A stretch of DNA of 64,000 bases from Lysobacteraceae bacterium NML08-0793 (GCA_002798275.1 NWQR01000001.1:248001-312000), one strand, 5' to 3'; numbered from the stretch's first letter, positions 1-11,037 are shown. Program-made: numbers and translations. Notes: generated by a model from the sequence alone, not told the origin.

Positions 1-886
1 GCTCAAGACCATAATTGCTCATCAAGGTGCCGACCACCGGGCCTTTCAGCCGCCCCGTGTCTTGCCAGTGCGAGGCCAGAAGCCATAGCAGGTCATCGCC
101 ATCGCGCACCTGCCCTTGGGCATCGACAAACAGCACCCGGTCGCCATCGCCATCAAAGGCGATGCCAAGCGCCGCGCCACGCGCCTTGACCTCTGCCACC
201 AAGGCTTCAGGATGGGTGGAACCCACCCCATCATTGATATTGAGGCCGTTGGGCGAAATGCCGATGGCCTCGACCCGAGCACCCAGCTCGCGCAGTACCA
301 GCGGGCCGAGTTTGTAATTGGCGCCATTGGCCGCATCCACCACCAGATGTAGGCCGTTCAAGTCAAAACCACGCGGCACCGAGTTTTTGCAGGCTTCCAC
401 ATAACGGCCAATCGCGTCTTCGGTACGCACCGCACGCCCGAGCTGCTCGGAAGGCACGGTGGAAAACGGTTTTTCCAGTGCCGCCTCAATCAGCAGCTCA
501 TCGGCATCACCGAGTTTTTCGCCATCGGCAGAAAAAAACTTGATGCCATTGTCATGATGCGGATTGTGCGAGGCAGAAATCACGATGCCGCCATCGGCAC
601 GCAGCGAACGGGTCAGATGTGCCACCGCCGGTGTTGGCATCGGCCCCATCAACTCCACGTCCACCCCGGCGGCGGAAAGTCCGGCCTCAAGCGCAGCCTC
701 GAACATGTAATTGGAAATCCGCGTGTCCTTGCCGATGACCACTTTCGGCTTGCGCCAACCGCCACCGCGATGCGCGCGCAGGGCATGACCGTAAGCATTG
801 CCAAGGCGCAGCACGAAGTCGGCAGAAATCACGCCCTCGCCGACCCGGCCACGGATGCCATCGGTTCCGAAGTATTTGCGTGTCAT
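1..886 (-). CDS. glmM: Phosphoglucosamine mutase GlmM (3' end cut by window)
   Basis: Interconverts glucosamine-6-phosphate and glucosamine-1-phosphate for UDP-GlcNAc, peptidoglycan and LPS synthesis in the cytosol. I translated 295 residues from an ATG at 886: the start reads [16 protein letters not shown], the ISASHNP loop with the phosphorylated serine lies at about residues 103-109 (Ser106), and the Mg-binding DGDGDR loop at 245-250. A full protein is about 445-450 residues, so the C-terminal third lies beyond the left edge. It is followed upstream by accD, 19 bp away on the same strand. The family is unmistakable; only the C-terminal domain is unseen. Confidence 0.97.
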   Translation of the reverse strand, partial: MTRKYFGTDGIRGRVGEGVISADFVLRLGNAYGHALRAHRGGGWRKPKVVIGKDTRISNYMFEAALEAGLSAAGVDVELMGPMPTPAVAHLTRSLRADGGIVISASHNPHHDNGIKFFSADGEKLGDADELLIEAALEKPFSTVPSEQLGRAVRTEDAIGRYVEACKNSVPRGFDLNGLHLVVDAANGANYKLGPLVLRELGARVEAIGISPNGLNINDGVGSTHPEALVAEVKARGAALGIAFDGDGDRVLFVDAQGQVRDGDDLLWLLASHWQDTGRLKGPVVGTLMSNYGLE

Positions 887-905
887 CGCGCGCTCCCTGC
901 TGTGC

Positions 906-1796
906 TCATGCCACCAGTTCGGTGTCTTCGGGCGGATGCGGCTGCTGCATCAAAAGTGCGGCCAGTTCCGCGATGCGCTCGCGCATCTGGCGGCGGTCGC
1001 AAATCTGGTCAATCGCGCCGTGCTCAAGCAAAAACTCGCTGCGCTGGAAACCTTCGGGCAGTTTTTCGCGCACGGTTTGCTCAATCACCCGCGGCCCGGC
1101 AAAGCCGATCAGGGCTTCTGGCTCGGCGATATTGATATCACCCAACATGGCGAAGCTGGCCGATACCCCGCCGGTGGTCGGATGGGTCAGCACCGAAAAA
1201 TACGGCAACCCCTTGGCACGCAGACGCCCCAAGGCGGCGGAGGTTTTGGCCATCTGCATCAGCGAGAACAAGCTCTCCTGCATGCGTGCGCCACCGCTGG
1301 CGGAAAAGCATACGAACGGCGCGCCGATTTCTGCCGCACGCTCGGCACCCAAGGTAAAGCGCTCGCCCACCACCGAACCCATCGAACCGCCCATGAAGGC
1401 GAAATCGAAGGCGCTGGCCACAATCGGACGCCCCTTCAACTTGCCCTCCATGGTAACCAGCGCATCGCGCTCGCCGGTGGATTTCTGGGCGGCCTTGATG
1501 CGGTCGGCATAGCGCTTTTGGTCACGGAACTTGAGCACATCGGTGGGACCGAGCTTGCCGCCCAGCTCGCGAGCGCTGCCCATGTCCAAAAATGCGCCAA
1601 GCCGGGCACGGGCACGGATCGGCCTATGGAAATTGCACTTCGGGCAGACCTCCTGATTGGCCTCCAGCTCCGGGCGATACAGCACTTCGCCACAGCGCCC
1701 GCATTTTTCCCACAAGCCTTCGGGCACGCTGCGCTTGCGCTCACTAGCGGTTTCGGTACGGATACGCGGACTGGTAAGTTTTTTGAGCCAGGACAT
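906..1796 (-). CDS. accD: Acetyl-CoA carboxylase carboxyltransferase subunit beta
   Basis: Beta half of the carboxyltransferase that moves CO2 from biotin-carboxyl carrier protein to acetyl-CoA, the first step of fatty acid synthesis. The 296-residue product has the N-terminal zinc ribbon with Cys32, Cys35, Cys51 and Cys54, followed by the crotonase-fold carboxyltransferase domain containing the [11 protein letters not shown] oxyanion segment and [16 protein letters not shown]. Length matches the family (about 290-305). It lies 56 bp downstream of trpA and 19 bp upstream of glmM, probably at the tail of the trp transcript. Confidence 0.97.
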   Translation of the reverse strand: MSWLKKLTSPRIRTETASERKRSVPEGLWEKCGRCGEVLYRPELEANQEVCPKCNFHRPIRARARLGAFLDMGSARELGGKLGPTDVLKFRDQKRYADRIKAAQKSTGERDALVTMEGKLKGRPIVASAFDFAFMGGSMGSVVGERFTLGAERAAEIGAPFVCFSASGGARMQESLFSLMQMAKTSAALGRLRAKGLPYFSVLTHPTTGGVSASFAMLGDINIAEPEALIGFAGPRVIEQTVREKLPEGFQRSEFLLEHGAIDQICDRRQMRERIAELAALLMQQPHPPEDTELVA

Positions 1797-1852
1797 TGAA
1801 CGAGGTTCTGTGCGTGTAAGACGCGGCAGTTTAGAGCTTGCAGCCTTGTCTG

Positions 1853-2662
1853 TCAGCTTGCGCCGCCATCGAGTGCACGACGCAGCGGCGCGAGAAATTC
1901 ACCGGCACGCCGACAGGCATCTTCGACACTGGCGCTATCGGCCAAGGCCGCCACTAGGGCGCTGCCGACCACCACGCCATCGGCGTTTTCGGCCATTGCC
2001 GCAGCACTGTGCGCATCCTTGATGCCGAAACCCGCCACCACCGGCACCGGGCAATCACGGCGAATGGCTGCCAGCCGGACGCCTGCGTCGGCAGGACTCA
2101 AGTGATTGGCGCCGGTTACACCGGCATAGCTGACGTAATACAAATAGCCCTCGGCGCGTGCGTTGAGCGCCGCCATGCGGGCATCATCAGTGGTCGGCGA
2201 TGCCAGCCAAATCAGTGCGATATCGTGCACGGCCAGCGCCGCATGCAGCGCATCGGCTTCTTCCGGCGGCAAGTCCACCAACAGCAGGCCATCTACCCCG
2301 GCTTCGGCGGCGCGCTGGGCAAAAGCATCCGCGCCCTGAATCTCCACCGGGTTCAGATAACCCATCAACACCACCGGGGTTTGCCTATCGGTGGCACGAA
2401 ACGCCTTGACGCTTGCCAGCGCATGCGCAAGCCCGGCGCCCCGCGCGATGGCGCGTTCGGAAGCCTGCTGAATCACCGGGCCATCGGCCATCGGATCGGA
2501 AAACGGCACGCCCAGCTCCAGCACATCGGCACCGGCTTCCACCAATGCGTGCATCAGCGGCACCGTGGCTTCCAGCGACGGATCGCCTGCGCTCATAAAG
2601 GGAATCAGCGCCTTGCGGCCTTGTTGGCGCAGACGGGCAAAACAGCTGTCAAGACGGTTCAC
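1853..2662 (-). CDS. trpA: Tryptophan synthase alpha chain
   Basis: Cleaves indole-3-glycerol phosphate to indole and glyceraldehyde-3-phosphate and channels indole to TrpB. I chose the GTG at 2662, which overlaps the trpB stop as GTGA and gives 269 residues, the usual length; the longer frame would run back into trpB. With this start the catalytic Glu49 and Asp60 fall exactly at their canonical numbers inside [15 protein letters not shown]. Translation is probably coupled to trpB. The beta-alpha barrel phosphate-binding GFGIKD segment is present near the C-terminus. Confidence 0.97.
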   Translation of the reverse strand: MNRLDSCFARLRQQGRKALIPFMSAGDPSLEATVPLMHALVEAGADVLELGVPFSDPMADGPVIQQASERAIARGAGLAHALASVKAFRATDRQTPVVLMGYLNPVEIQGADAFAQRAAEAGVDGLLLVDLPPEEADALHAALAVHDIALIWLASPTTDDARMAALNARAEGYLYYVSYAGVTGANHLSPADAGVRLAAIRRDCPVPVVAGFGIKDAHSAAAMAENADGVVVGSALVAALADSASVEDACRRAGEFLAPLRRALDGGAS

Positions 2663-3861
2663 AGTTCGATTCCTTGATGGGCAGCAATGGTGTGGATGTC
2701 CTTGTCGCCCCGGCCGGAAAGATTGCACAGCACCAAGGCATCGCGCGGCAGCTCGCGCGCCAGTTTCAATGCTTGGGCGATGGCGTGGCTGGATTCCAGT
2801 GCCGGCAGAATGCCTTCCGTGCGGGTCAACATATGGAAGGCGGCAAGAGCTTCTTCGTCGCTGATGCCGAGGTATTCGGCGCGCCCGGTTTCTTTCAAAA
2901 AGGCGTGCTCGGGGCCGACGCCGGGGTAGTCAAGACCTGCGCTGATCGAATGGGTTTCGGTGATTTGTCCGTCATCATCGCAGAGCACATAGGTGCGGTT
3001 GCCATGCAGCACACCGGGGCGGCCTGCAGCCAGCGACGCGGCATGCTGGCCGCTGCCGATGCCATGCCCGGCGGCTTCGGCACCTACCAGGCGCACTTGG
3101 CTGTCATTCAAAAACGCATGAAAAATGCCGATGGCATTACTGCCGCCGCCCACGCATGCGGTAACTGCATCGGGCAGACGGCCATATTCGGCCAGCATCT
3201 GCGCGCGCGCCTCGCGCCCGACCACGGCATTGAAGTCGCGCACCATGCGTGGATACGGGTCGGGGCCGGCCACAGTACCGATGATGTAGAAGGTATTGGC
3301 CACATTCGTTACCCAGTCGCGCATTGCTTCGTTCAGGGCATCTTTTAGCGTGGCCGAGCCGGATTTCACCGGGACAACTTGCGCGCCAAGCAGCTTCATG
3401 CGCCAGACATTGGCCTTTTGTCGCTCCACATCGGTCGCGCCCATATACACCACGCATTCCAGCCCCAAACGCGCGGCAACGGTGGCGCTTGCCACGCCAT
3501 GCTGGCCTGCGCCGGTTTCGGCAATGATGCGCGGTTTGCCCATGCGTGCGGCTAGCAATGCCTGACCGATGGTGTTGTTGATTTTGTGCGCGCCGGTATG
3601 GTTCAGATCCTCGCGCTTCAAAAGGATTTGTGCGCCGCCATTTTCCGCACTAAGGCGTCGGGCGTGATAAATCGGGCTTGGCCGCCCGACATAATGGGCA
3701 AGATCGGCATCGAACGCGGCCTGAAAGTCCGGATCAAGCCGTGCCGCATCGTAGGCAGCCGCCAGCTCCTGCAAGGGGCCGATCAGGGTTTCGGCGACAA
3801 AGCGCCCGCCAAAACGGCCAAAATGGCCGTTGTCATCGGGGAAAGCATGAAAATCAATCAT
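2659..3861 (-). CDS. trpB: Tryptophan synthase beta chain
   Basis: PLP enzyme condensing indole with serine to make tryptophan. The 400-residue protein begins with the typical [10 protein letters not shown] region, carries the PLP lysine in [15 protein letters not shown] (Lys93), the GGGSNAIG phosphate-binding loop in the middle, and the [13 protein letters not shown] segment. It overlaps trpA by 4 bp. A 50-bp gap separates it from the upstream pilin-like gene and contains the perfect palindrome CTCAAG-TG-CTTGAG (3870-3883) just before the start codon. This may act on trpBA expression, though nothing proves it. Confidence 0.97.
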   Translation of the reverse strand: MIDFHAFPDDNGHFGRFGGRFVAETLIGPLQELAAAYDAARLDPDFQAAFDADLAHYVGRPSPIYHARRLSAENGGAQILLKREDLNHTGAHKINNTIGQALLAARMGKPRIIAETGAGQHGVASATVAARLGLECVVYMGATDVERQKANVWRMKLLGAQVVPVKSGSATLKDALNEAMRDWVTNVANTFYIIGTVAGPDPYPRMVRDFNAVVGREARAQMLAEYGRLPDAVTACVGGGSNAIGIFHAFLNDSQVRLVGAEAAGHGIGSGQHAASLAAGRPGVLHGNRTYVLCDDDGQITETHSISAGLDYPGVGPEHAFLKETGRAEYLGISDEEALAAFHMLTRTEGILPALESSHAIAQALKLARELPRDALVLCNLSGRGDKDIHTIAAHQGIEL

Positions 3862-3869
3862 CGGTGAAG

Positions 3870-3883
3870 CTCAAGTGCTTGAG
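3870..3883. promoter_or_regulatory. Palindrome just upstream of trpB
   Basis: Six-base arms CTCAAG and CTTGAG separated by TG lie 9 bp upstream of the trpB ATG; another TTGAG follows at 3885-3889. Because it overlaps the region where a ribosome would bind, it could be a small operator or a translational hairpin. No known regulator is assigned. Confidence 0.3.
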
Positions 3884-3911
3884 TATTTGAGAGGAGCGAT
3901 GCCAACAGACA

Positions 3912-4418
3912 TCAGCGCCCGGTGTATTCGCAAGTCGGCAGGTGTCGGCCAATATCGCGGATATCCGGGGTGCTGCATTGCCATTCCACGAATTGCGACT
4001 GGTGAATGCCGGGCACATAGACCAGCGTGCCGTTGCTGTGCGCATTGTCAATGACAATCGTAACCGCGCCGCTGTCATCTATCGTCACGGTTTTTATCCT
4101 GGAGCTGGGCGTCCAGTCAGGGGCCAGATTCAGATCGCGCAATGAAGTCGGTAGCCGCTGATATTCGGCATGGAACTCGGCAATCATGGTCTTGAGATAG
4201 CTCGCCCCGTTGGCGGCAGCGTGGATGCTTTCACTGTCATGCGCCAGTTGCTTCAGCTCATGCATCTGCTCTGCGTTTCTGCTGCTCATTTCCGCCTGGA
4301 TATAGTCAAGCGTGCGCTGCTCGGCCTTGTTGCTATAAACAAAATCATAGAACAGCAGTGATATCAGCGCCGCCAGAAGAACCGCCACGACAAAAAGCAA
4401 ATAATGAATGGTTTTCAT
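3912..4418 (-). CDS. Pilin-like membrane-anchored protein of unknown role
   Basis: 168 residues from the ATG at 4418, chosen over an upstream start because AAGGAAA stands a few bases before it. Residues about 4-25 form one hydrophobic segment (HYLLFVVAVLLAALISLLFY), followed by a charged helical stretch (about 30-75). The C-terminal domain ends with a WQC...LPTC pair of cysteines, resembling the disulfide loop that closes type IV pilins. The classic prepilin G/FTLIE cleavage site is absent, so it is not a standard processed pilin. It sits between trpF and trpB. Function unknown; the pilin comparison is inference from the C-terminal pattern. Confidence 0.75.
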   Translation of the reverse strand: MKTIHYLLFVVAVLLAALISLLFYDFVYSNKAEQRTLDYIQAEMSSRNAEQMHELKQLAHDSESIHAAANGASYLKTMIAEFHAEYQRLPTSLRDLNLAPDWTPSSRIKTVTIDDSGAVTIVIDNAHSNGTLVYVPGIHQSQFVEWQCSTPDIRDIGRHLPTCEYTGR

Positions 4419-4468
4419 GAGGTTTCCTTGCGCCACAGACACTGACGACATGCCCGTGGCCATTGGCG

Positions 4469-5125
4469 TTAGCCGGTTGCGTGTTCATGATCGGCGCGGC
4501 GCACCGCAGCGACAAAGTCGCGCATCTTATCGCCATCCTTGATGCCGGGGGCAGATTCCACCCCGGAGGCGGCATCCACGCCCCAGGGACGATGGGCGTG
4601 AACCAGTCCGTACACGTTCTCGGGCGTCAGACCACCGGCCACCATCAGCGGTTTTTCAGCGCCACGCGGCAGGCGCGACCAGTCAAAGCCCTGCCCGCTG
4701 CCACCGGCCGCGCCCGGCGGATGCCCATCGAGCAAAAAAGCCCAAGCGTGCCGATAGCGGACAAAAGCGGCTTGGATATCGCAGGACTGCGCCCCTCCCA
4801 TCGCCATCGTCTTGATGTACGGCCGCCCAAAGCTGCGACAGAAATCTTCGTCCTCATCGCCATGAAACTGCAACACATCCGGCGCGACTGCCGCCACCAC
4901 GGCGGCCACTTCGGCATGCGGATTGTTCATGAACAAGGCAACCACCGCAGTCGGTGCTGTGACCGCTTGACGCAAGCGCTCTGCCTGCACGCAAGTCAAT
5001 GCCCTTGGGCTTTTTGCAGCAAAAATCAGCCCCAAAAAATCCACGCCCAAATCGCAGGCAAGCGCGATATCGGCAGCGCGGGTAAAGCCGCAGAGTTTGA
5101 TCCGAGTGGGCTCGCTCGATGTCAT
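4469..5125 (-). CDS. trpF: Phosphoribosylanthranilate isomerase
   Basis: Third step of tryptophan synthesis, an Amadori rearrangement of phosphoribosylanthranilate to CdRP. The 218-residue TIM barrel has the general base Cys12 in IKLCGFTR and the acid Asp133 in FLLDGHPPG, with the phosphate-binding [11 protein letters not shown] segment near the C-terminus. It overlaps truA by 4 bp (ATGA), so translation is likely coupled. The separation from trpBA by one unrelated gene is the only irregularity. Confidence 0.96.
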   Translation of the reverse strand: MTSSEPTRIKLCGFTRAADIALACDLGVDFLGLIFAAKSPRALTCVQAERLRQAVTAPTAVVALFMNNPHAEVAAVVAAVAPDVLQFHGDEDEDFCRSFGRPYIKTMAMGGAQSCDIQAAFVRYRHAWAFLLDGHPPGAAGGSGQGFDWSRLPRGAEKPLMVAGGLTPENVYGLVHAHRPWGVDAASGVESAPGIKDGDKMRDFVAAVRRADHEHATG

Positions 5126-5901
5126 GCCCGCGCAGTAACTTCATCAGGCAGGCGATGTTCAGCCGCATAAATTGGGTGCAAAAAACACAGCCCGGAAGCC
5201 GCCGCCGTGGGGCCTGCGCAGGTGCGATCGCGACCTGCCAGAAGTTCGGCCAGCCATGTAACCGGCTGCTCCCCCGCCCCGACCGGAATCAGCGAACCGA
5301 CGATATTGCGCACCATGTGGTGCAAAAAGGCATTCGCCTGCACCTCCACATGCACCTCATCGCCATGACGGCTGACACCGATGTACTGCATTTCCCGGCG
5401 CGGGTGCGTGGCCTGGCAGTGCACCGTACGAAAAGCGGAAAAATCCTGCTCGCCAAGCAACGCCTGCGCGGCCTGGTGCATGCGTTCGGCATCCAGCGGA
5501 CGTCGCTCCCAGCCCAGATAGTCACGCTCGATGCCGGGGCGCACCGGCCGATTCAGGATCCGGTAGCGATAACGGCGCGCCTGCGCGGAAAAACGCGCAC
5601 TGAAATCATCGGCCACCGGCACGCACCAGCGTATCGCCATGTCCGCAGGCAATTGCGAGGTGATGCCAAGCATCCATCCGCGCACATCGCGCGCCGCATC
5701 GGAATCAAAATGCACAACTTGGCAGCGGGCATGCACTCCGGCATCGGTGCGGCCTGCACATACCGTATCCACCGGGTGATTGGCCACGCGGGCGATGGCC
5801 TCTTCCAGCGTCTGTTGCAGCGTCGGGCCGTTATCGCCCAGACGCTGCCAGCCCAGATAGCGGCTGCCCTGATATTCCACCCCAAGCGCCCAGCGCGCCA
5901 T
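5122..5901 (-). CDS. truA: tRNA pseudouridine(38-40) synthase
   Basis: Converts U38, U39 and U40 in tRNA anticodon arms to pseudouridine. The ATG at 5901 is preferred over an in-frame TTG two codons earlier; the product is 259 residues, close to the family norm. The catalytic aspartate is Asp53 in [11 protein letters not shown], the hallmark motif, and [10 protein letters not shown] plus [11 protein letters not shown] near the C-terminus are also typical. It follows fimV with only a few bases between them and overlaps trpF. Confidence 0.96.
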   Translation of the reverse strand: MARWALGVEYQGSRYLGWQRLGDNGPTLQQTLEEAIARVANHPVDTVCAGRTDAGVHARCQVVHFDSDAARDVRGWMLGITSQLPADMAIRWCVPVADDFSARFSAQARRYRYRILNRPVRPGIERDYLGWERRPLDAERMHQAAQALLGEQDFSAFRTVHCQATHPRREMQYIGVSRHGDEVHVEVQANAFLHHMVRNIVGSLIPVGAGEQPVTWLAELLAGRDRTCAGPTAAASGLCFLHPIYAAEHRLPDEVTARA

Positions 5902-5907
5902 CGACAA

Positions 5908-7878
5908 TCAGCCCAGGCTTTCCAGCAACTGCCGCGCCTCATTGGCGTGGTTGCCATCGGCATCATCTAGCACTTGCTGCAACAGCAAGCGTGCCGTGCC
6001 GTGGTCGCCAAGCTCGATATAGGTTCGCGCCAGCATCAGACGGCCATCTTCAAACTCGCCCTCGGCATCCGCCTGCCCAACCGGCCGGGCAATGCTGTCG
6101 GCAGAAAACGCATCCTGCAAAGGCACAGCAGGCACCGCATCGGGCAATACCGGCTGCGCTTGATTGGCAAAGCCCTCGGCACGCGGCTCGCCGCCATCGG
6201 CCGGGAACGTCCAAGCACCAATTTTGGCCGGGTCATCGGTCAGCGGCTTCAGCGCCACATCATCTTTCGTTTCGCCGGTCTTTTCCCAATCATGGCTGGC
6301 ACTGCCGACCCAAGAGGGCAAATGCCACAGCGGGTTGGCCGCTGCCGACGGGCTGGCTGTCTCTGTAGCGACTGAATCGCCTGAATCACCGCCATTTTGG
6401 AAATCGTCCCAAGCTGCCGTTTCACCAGCAGCAAAAGATTGTTCCGAAGCCGCCTCGACAGCGCTTTCTTCTGGCATTTCAGGCTCGAAAACTGGCTCGA
6501 AATCATCTGCCAGCGGCTTTGCCACGGCGATCGAATCCATATCACGCCGCTTGTTCTTGCCCGTGGCTTTCCAGCTTGTCTGCTTGCGCTGGCGCAAAAT
6601 CCACGCCGCAAACACGATGCCGGCCAACAGCAGCACCGCAAGCGCCGACCACAGCAAGGTCGAGCCGGTGCTGTCCTGTTGGGCGGCCCGCACTTCGGCC
6701 TGAGCCTTGAGTTGCTGCTGCGCCAAAGCCAGCTCGCCGTCCTTCATTTGAATCAGCTGATTTTGCTGCTCCTTCAGATTTTCAAGCTCGGCCACGCGCG
6801 ATTTGAGCTCGGCCACTTCCGCATCGCGGGCGGCGATGGTTTCCTGCGCTTCCTGAAGTTGTTGTGCCATTGATGAATCTCCTTTGCCACCCGTACCGGA
6901 ACGGGTGGCCGCGGCACCTGCGGAAGCTGCCGCCGGTGCAATTTCAAGTCGCGCACTGCGGCGCGTATTTGCTTGGTTCGAATGATTGCCGCGTGCCGCA
7001 GGCGCATCACTCACGGCGCTTGCCACATTCACTGCCCGCCCGCGGCGGCCGGAACGTGAGCGCCACTGCGCCAGTTGCGCGGCCATCGCCTCGACCTCGG
7101 CAGTGCTGAATCCACCATTGGCCGCATCTGCGGCGGGCAACTGCAATACCGCGCCTTCACGCAGGCGGTTCGGGTTGCCATGAATGAATGCCTGCGGATT
7201 GGCCAGCAACAACGCCGCCATCACGGTTTGCAAATCCTGTCCCGGCTGTTTCAGCGCCGCAGCAATGCCCGAAAGCGTCTGTCCACGCTGCACCGCAGGC
7301 AGGGTTTGCCCGGCAGCGGCAGGCGTGGCGACAGTCGCCGAAGTTTCCGCTGCGCCCGCGGCAGTCTGACCTGCTTCGGGCAACGGCGCCTGGCTGATGC
7401 CGCCCTCGCCATCGCGCACGATGGTATTGGAGGGCGCGCCCTCGGCCGCATTGATATCCGGTACGGCAGCGGCCTCGACGCTTTCGGGCGCGGCCACCAA
7501 CACCGAATATTCACGCACCAGACGACCTTCGCCCCAATCCACTTCCAGCAGGAAGGTCAGCATCGGAATCGCCACCGGCCCCGGACTGGTAACACGAATC
7601 ACCGGCTTGCCATCGCTGTCGCGGACAAGTGAAAAGCGCAGATCCGACACCATTTTGTCCGGCAACGGCAAACCCACCCGCAGGAAGGTTTCTGGAGCCG
7701 CCAGCCGTGCTTGCAGGCGGTCAAGCTCCGCTGGGTCGTTGCTGATGACCGGGATATCTGCCACCAACGGCTGATTGGGCCCGGATTTCAGCTTCAACTG
7801 GCCAAGGCCAAGCGCCCAGGCGGGAGATGCCAAGGCAACAAATGCTGTTAAGACAAGTGTTTGCAGTAACTTCTTCAT
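5908..7878 (-). CDS. fimV: FimV-family pilus assembly / polarity protein
   Basis: Inner-membrane protein that in relatives supports type IV pilus assembly, twitching and polar signalling. Start ATG 7878 gives 656 residues and a clean signal peptide (residues 1-22, ending ASPAWA). Order: conserved FimV N-terminal domain (about 23-135, starting LGLGQLKLKSGPNQPL), Ala/Pro linker, LysM peptidoglycan-binding domain (about 195-250), coiled coil (about 337-400), one membrane helix (about 406-428), acidic cytoplasmic region, and the C-terminal TPR-like FimV motif (LMLARTYIELGD, about 612-656). It is shorter than the roughly 900-residue Pseudomonas protein, mainly in the acidic region. Confidence 0.9.
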   Translation of the reverse strand: MKKLLQTLVLTAFVALASPAWALGLGQLKLKSGPNQPLVADIPVISNDPAELDRLQARLAAPETFLRVGLPLPDKMVSDLRFSLVRDSDGKPVIRVTSPGPVAIPMLTFLLEVDWGEGRLVREYSVLVAAPESVEAAAVPDINAAEGAPSNTIVRDGEGGISQAPLPEAGQTAAGAAETSATVATPAAAGQTLPAVQRGQTLSGIAAALKQPGQDLQTVMAALLLANPQAFIHGNPNRLREGAVLQLPAADAANGGFSTAEVEAMAAQLAQWRSRSGRRGRAVNVASAVSDAPAARGNHSNQANTRRSARLEIAPAAASAGAAATRSGTGGKGDSSMAQQLQEAQETIAARDAEVAELKSRVAELENLKEQQNQLIQMKDGELALAQQQLKAQAEVRAAQQDSTGSTLLWSALAVLLLAGIVFAAWILRQRKQTSWKATGKNKRRDMDSIAVAKPLADDFEPVFEPEMPEESAVEAASEQSFAAGETAAWDDFQNGGDSGDSVATETASPSAAANPLWHLPSWVGSASHDWEKTGETKDDVALKPLTDDPAKIGAWTFPADGGEPRAEGFANQAQPVLPDAVPAVPLQDAFSADSIARPVGQADAEGEFEDGRLMLARTYIELGDHGTARLLLQQVLDDADGNHANEARQLLESLG

Positions 7879-7902
7879 AGGTAGCCACAACTCTAGCCGG
7901 AC

Positions 7903-8922
7903 TTAAGCCTCATTTGCAACGAGTTCAGCTATCTGTACCGCATTGAGCGCCGCGCCCTTGCGGATATTGTCGGCCACAATCCACAAATTGATCGCGCGCG
8001 GATGCGATTGATCCTGACGAATACGCCCCACATACACCGGGTCTTGCCCGGAGGCATGCGTTACCGGCGTTGGATAACCGCCATCACGCGGCTCGTCCAC
8101 CACTTCCACCCCCGGTGCCTGACGCAGCAACTCGCGCACCGCCTCGGCAGTTACCGGGGCACTGGTTTCTACATTCACCGCTTCGCTATGCCCATAGAAC
8201 ACCGGCACGCGCACCGCAGTCGGGTTCACCTGGATGCTGTCATCTCCCAGAATCTTGCGGGTCTCCCAGACCAGTTTCATTTCTTCGCGGGTGTAGCCGT
8301 TATCGAGAAACTCGTCGATATGCGGAATCAGATTGAACGCGATCTGCACCGGAAACTTCTCCGGCTCTGCCCCCTGAAAATTCAAAAGCTGCGCGGTTTG
8401 CCTGCCCAATTCTTCCATCGCACTGCGCCCGGCACCAGATACCGATTGGTAGGTCGCCACGTTGATACGGGCAATGCCGAAGGCATCGTGGATGGGCTTG
8501 AGCGCCACCAGCATCTGCATGGTGGAACAATTGGGATTGGCGATGATGCCGCGCGGACGCTGCCGGACGGCCTCGGGATTGACCTCGCTCACCACCAACG
8601 GCACATCTGCCTCGTAGCGAAAAGCCGAGGAATTGTCGATCACCACCGCGCCTTTTTCGACGAATTTCGGCGCGTACTCCTTGCTGATGCTGCCGCCTGC
8701 GGAAAACAGCGCGATATCCACGCCTGCGGGGTCGAACCTCGCCAGATCCTGCACATCCAGCATGTCATCGCCAAAAGCCACCTGCGTACCTGCCGAACGC
8801 TCGCTGGCCAATGCGATGACACGAGCAGCCGGAAAGCGCCGTTCGGCCAGAATCGCCAACATGGCTTCACCCACCGCGCCAGTGGCGCCAACGACTGCGA
8901 CATTGAATTGCTTGTTGCTCAT
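7903..8922 (-). CDS. asd: Aspartate-semialdehyde dehydrogenase
   Basis: NADPH-dependent reduction of aspartyl phosphate to the semialdehyde feeding lysine, threonine, methionine and diaminopimelate synthesis. From the ATG at 8922 the protein has 339 residues; an upstream extension in the same frame lies in the aroC-asd gap and lacks homologous character. The Rossmann motif GATGAVG is at 12-18 and the catalytic cysteine is Cys132 in NPNCSTMQM. It lies 10 bp downstream of aroC and 24 bp before fimV. Confidence 0.96.
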   Translation of the reverse strand: MSNKQFNVAVVGATGAVGEAMLAILAERRFPAARVIALASERSAGTQVAFGDDMLDVQDLARFDPAGVDIALFSAGGSISKEYAPKFVEKGAVVIDNSSAFRYEADVPLVVSEVNPEAVRQRPRGIIANPNCSTMQMLVALKPIHDAFGIARINVATYQSVSGAGRSAMEELGRQTAQLLNFQGAEPEKFPVQIAFNLIPHIDEFLDNGYTREEMKLVWETRKILGDDSIQVNPTAVRVPVFYGHSEAVNVETSAPVTAEAVRELLRQAPGVEVVDEPRDGGYPTPVTHASGQDPVYVGRIRQDQSHPRAINLWIVADNIRKGAALNAVQIAELVANEA

Positions 8923-8932
8923 GGGGTTTGTT

Positions 8933-10027
8933 TCATTCACGGGTTGAAGAAATACGCGGGGCGACTTCGCCCACATCGCCGCATTGGGCGCGATGGCGCA
9001 GGGCATGATCCATCAGCACCAGCGCCAGCATCGCCTCGCAAATCGGCGTGGCGCGGATGCCCACGCAAGGGTCGTGCCGGCCAGTGGTGATAACCTGCAC
9101 CGGCGCGCCATCAATATCCACGCTGGGGGCAGCAAGCCGCAGGCTGGAGGTGGGCTTGAACGCCACCTGCACCTTGATTGGCTGACCGGTGCTGATGCCG
9201 CCGAGGATGCCGCCAGCATGGTTGCTGGCAAAGCCGTCCGGGTAGATCAAGTCGCGGTGCTCGCTGCCCTTTTGACTGGCCGCGGCAAAACCATCACCAA
9301 TTTCCACGCCCTTGACTGCATTGATGGAAAACATCGCTGCGCCGATATCGGCAGACAATTTGCCATACACCGGCTCGCCCCAGCCCGGCGGCACGCCGTC
9401 GGCGCAGACCGCCACCACGGCACCGACCGAATCGCCGGATTTGCGCAGCGCATCCATATAGGCTTCAAGACGCGGCAGCTCGGTTGCATCCGGCCAGAAA
9501 AACGGGTTTTGCTCCACCGCCTGCCAGTCGTGCCGCGCGGGTGTGAGCTCCCCCAACTGCGCCAGATGGCCGCGCACCACGACGCCATGACGCTCGGCCA
9601 GCCATTTCTTGGCAATGACGCCAGCGGCCACCCGCATGGTGGTTTCGCGCGCACTGCTGCGACCGCCACCGCGTGCATCGCGGATACCGTACTTCTGCCA
9701 ATAGCTGTAATCGGCATGTCCCGGACGAAATTGCCGGGCAATATCGGCGTAATCCCGGCTGCGCGCATCGGTATTGCGCACCAGCAAGGTCAGCGGCGTG
9801 CCGGTGGTGCGGCCTTCATGCACCCCGGAAAGGATTTCGACTTGATCGGCCTCACGGCGCTGCGAAGTATGCCGACTGCGGCCAGTAGCGCGACGTTCGA
9901 GATCGGCACGGAAGTCCTCGACCGCGATAGCGATGCCCGGCGGGCAGCCATCAATCACGCAGCCAATGGCAGGCCCATGCGATTCGCCAAACGTGGTAAC
10001 GCGCAGCGCCCGCCCAAAACTGTTCAT
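8933..10027 (-). CDS. aroC: Chorismate synthase
   Basis: Makes chorismate from EPSP with reduced FMN, the last shikimate step. ATG 10027 overlaps the prmB stop as ATGA and yields 364 residues. Family signatures are visible in order: [18 protein letters not shown] near the N-terminus, [14 protein letters not shown], and [17 protein letters not shown] in the middle. Downstream is asd at 10 bp. Chorismate feeds the tryptophan genes of the same window. Confidence 0.97.
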   Translation of the reverse strand: MNSFGRALRVTTFGESHGPAIGCVIDGCPPGIAIAVEDFRADLERRATGRSRHTSQRREADQVEILSGVHEGRTTGTPLTLLVRNTDARSRDYADIARQFRPGHADYSYWQKYGIRDARGGGRSSARETTMRVAAGVIAKKWLAERHGVVVRGHLAQLGELTPARHDWQAVEQNPFFWPDATELPRLEAYMDALRKSGDSVGAVVAVCADGVPPGWGEPVYGKLSADIGAAMFSINAVKGVEIGDGFAAASQKGSEHRDLIYPDGFASNHAGGILGGISTGQPIKVQVAFKPTSSLRLAAPSVDIDGAPVQVITTGRHDPCVGIRATPICEAMLALVLMDHALRHRAQCGDVGEVAPRISSTRE

Positions 10028-10953
10028 GCGCGCGCGTTGGCCAATGCCGCAATGCGCGCATGATGCGCCACCAGGTCGGCGCGTTCGACCACGAAAATCC
10101 CCATCTGGCCGACCCGGAACTCCACCCAAGCCAGCGGCAATTCCGGCAGCAGTTCGCTCAAGGCGCGCTCGGCCTCACCCACTTCGCAAATCAGAAGGCC
10201 GTCCTCGGTCAGATAGTCCGGAGCATCGCGCAGGATGCGTAGCGCCAGATCCAGCCCATCCTCGCCGGCGCGCAGCCCAAGCTCCGGCTCGTGGGCATAT
10301 TCCGGCGGCAGCGCATCGGTTTCGGCATGGGTAACGTACGGCGGATTGGTCACGATGAGCTGGTATTTTTCGCCCGCCACCGCACTGAACAGGTCGGACT
10401 GAACAAAGCGCACATTTTCGGCCAGCAGCCGCGCCTTGTTTTCTTCGGCAAGCGTGAGCGCATCCGCGCTGATGTCCACGCCATCGACCTGCCAGCCGGG
10501 GTTGTAATGCGCCATGGCGATGGCGATGCAGCCCGAGCCGGTGCAGATATCCAATGCACGGGTAACTTCACGCCCGCCCAGCCACGGCTCAAAGCCCGAT
10601 TCGATCAGCTCGGCAATCGGCGAGCGCGGCACCAGCGCGCGCGGATCGGTCTTGAACGACAGCCCAGCAAACCAGGCTTCGCCGGTCAGATACGCGGCCG
10701 GGATGCGTTCTTCCACGCGGCGGCGGAACAACTCCAGAATCACGGCCTTTTCTTCGGCCAAAAGCCGCGCCTGGCCGTACACCGGCGAAAGGTCATGCGG
10801 CATATGCAGCGCGTGCAGCACCAATTGCGTGGCCTCGTCCAGCGCGTTGTCATAGCTGTGCCCGAAAGTCAGCCCGGCCGCATTGAAGCGGCTTGCGCCA
10901 TAACGGATGAAATCAATCAAAGTGTGCAACTCACGCGCGGCTTCCGGGTTCAC
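10024..10953 (-). CDS. prmB: Ribosomal protein uL3 glutamine methyltransferase
   Basis: N5-glutamine methyltransferase acting on ribosomal protein L3. The GTG at 10953 gives 309 residues, matching E. coli PrmB (about 310); an ATG at 11010 would add 19 residues that run through the promoter of the divergent SCO1 gene. The SAM-binding [10 protein letters not shown] motif is at about 135-144 and the NPPY motif that binds the glutamine amide at 203-206. It overlaps aroC by 4 bp. Start choice is the main uncertainty, since no strong ribosome site precedes the GTG. Confidence 0.92.
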   Translation of the reverse strand: MNPEAARELHTLIDFIRYGASRFNAAGLTFGHSYDNALDEATQLVLHALHMPHDLSPVYGQARLLAEEKAVILELFRRRVEERIPAAYLTGEAWFAGLSFKTDPRALVPRSPIAELIESGFEPWLGGREVTRALDICTGSGCIAIAMAHYNPGWQVDGVDISADALTLAEENKARLLAENVRFVQSDLFSAVAGEKYQLIVTNPPYVTHAETDALPPEYAHEPELGLRAGEDGLDLALRILRDAPDYLTEDGLLICEVGEAERALSELLPELPLAWVEFRVGQMGIFVVERADLVAHHARIAALANARA

Positions 10954-11037
10954 GGCTGATAACCATTGCAAAAGGCGCAACAGTATAGGGCGAGTGCATC
11001 CGGCTATCATGTCCGGCGTTTTCCCGTGGCAAGCCCG

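Noticed and set aside
8002-10063. Plus-strand open frames of about 360 residues over asd and aroC
   Set aside because: Both are antisense to clear enzymes with full catalytic motifs on the minus strand.
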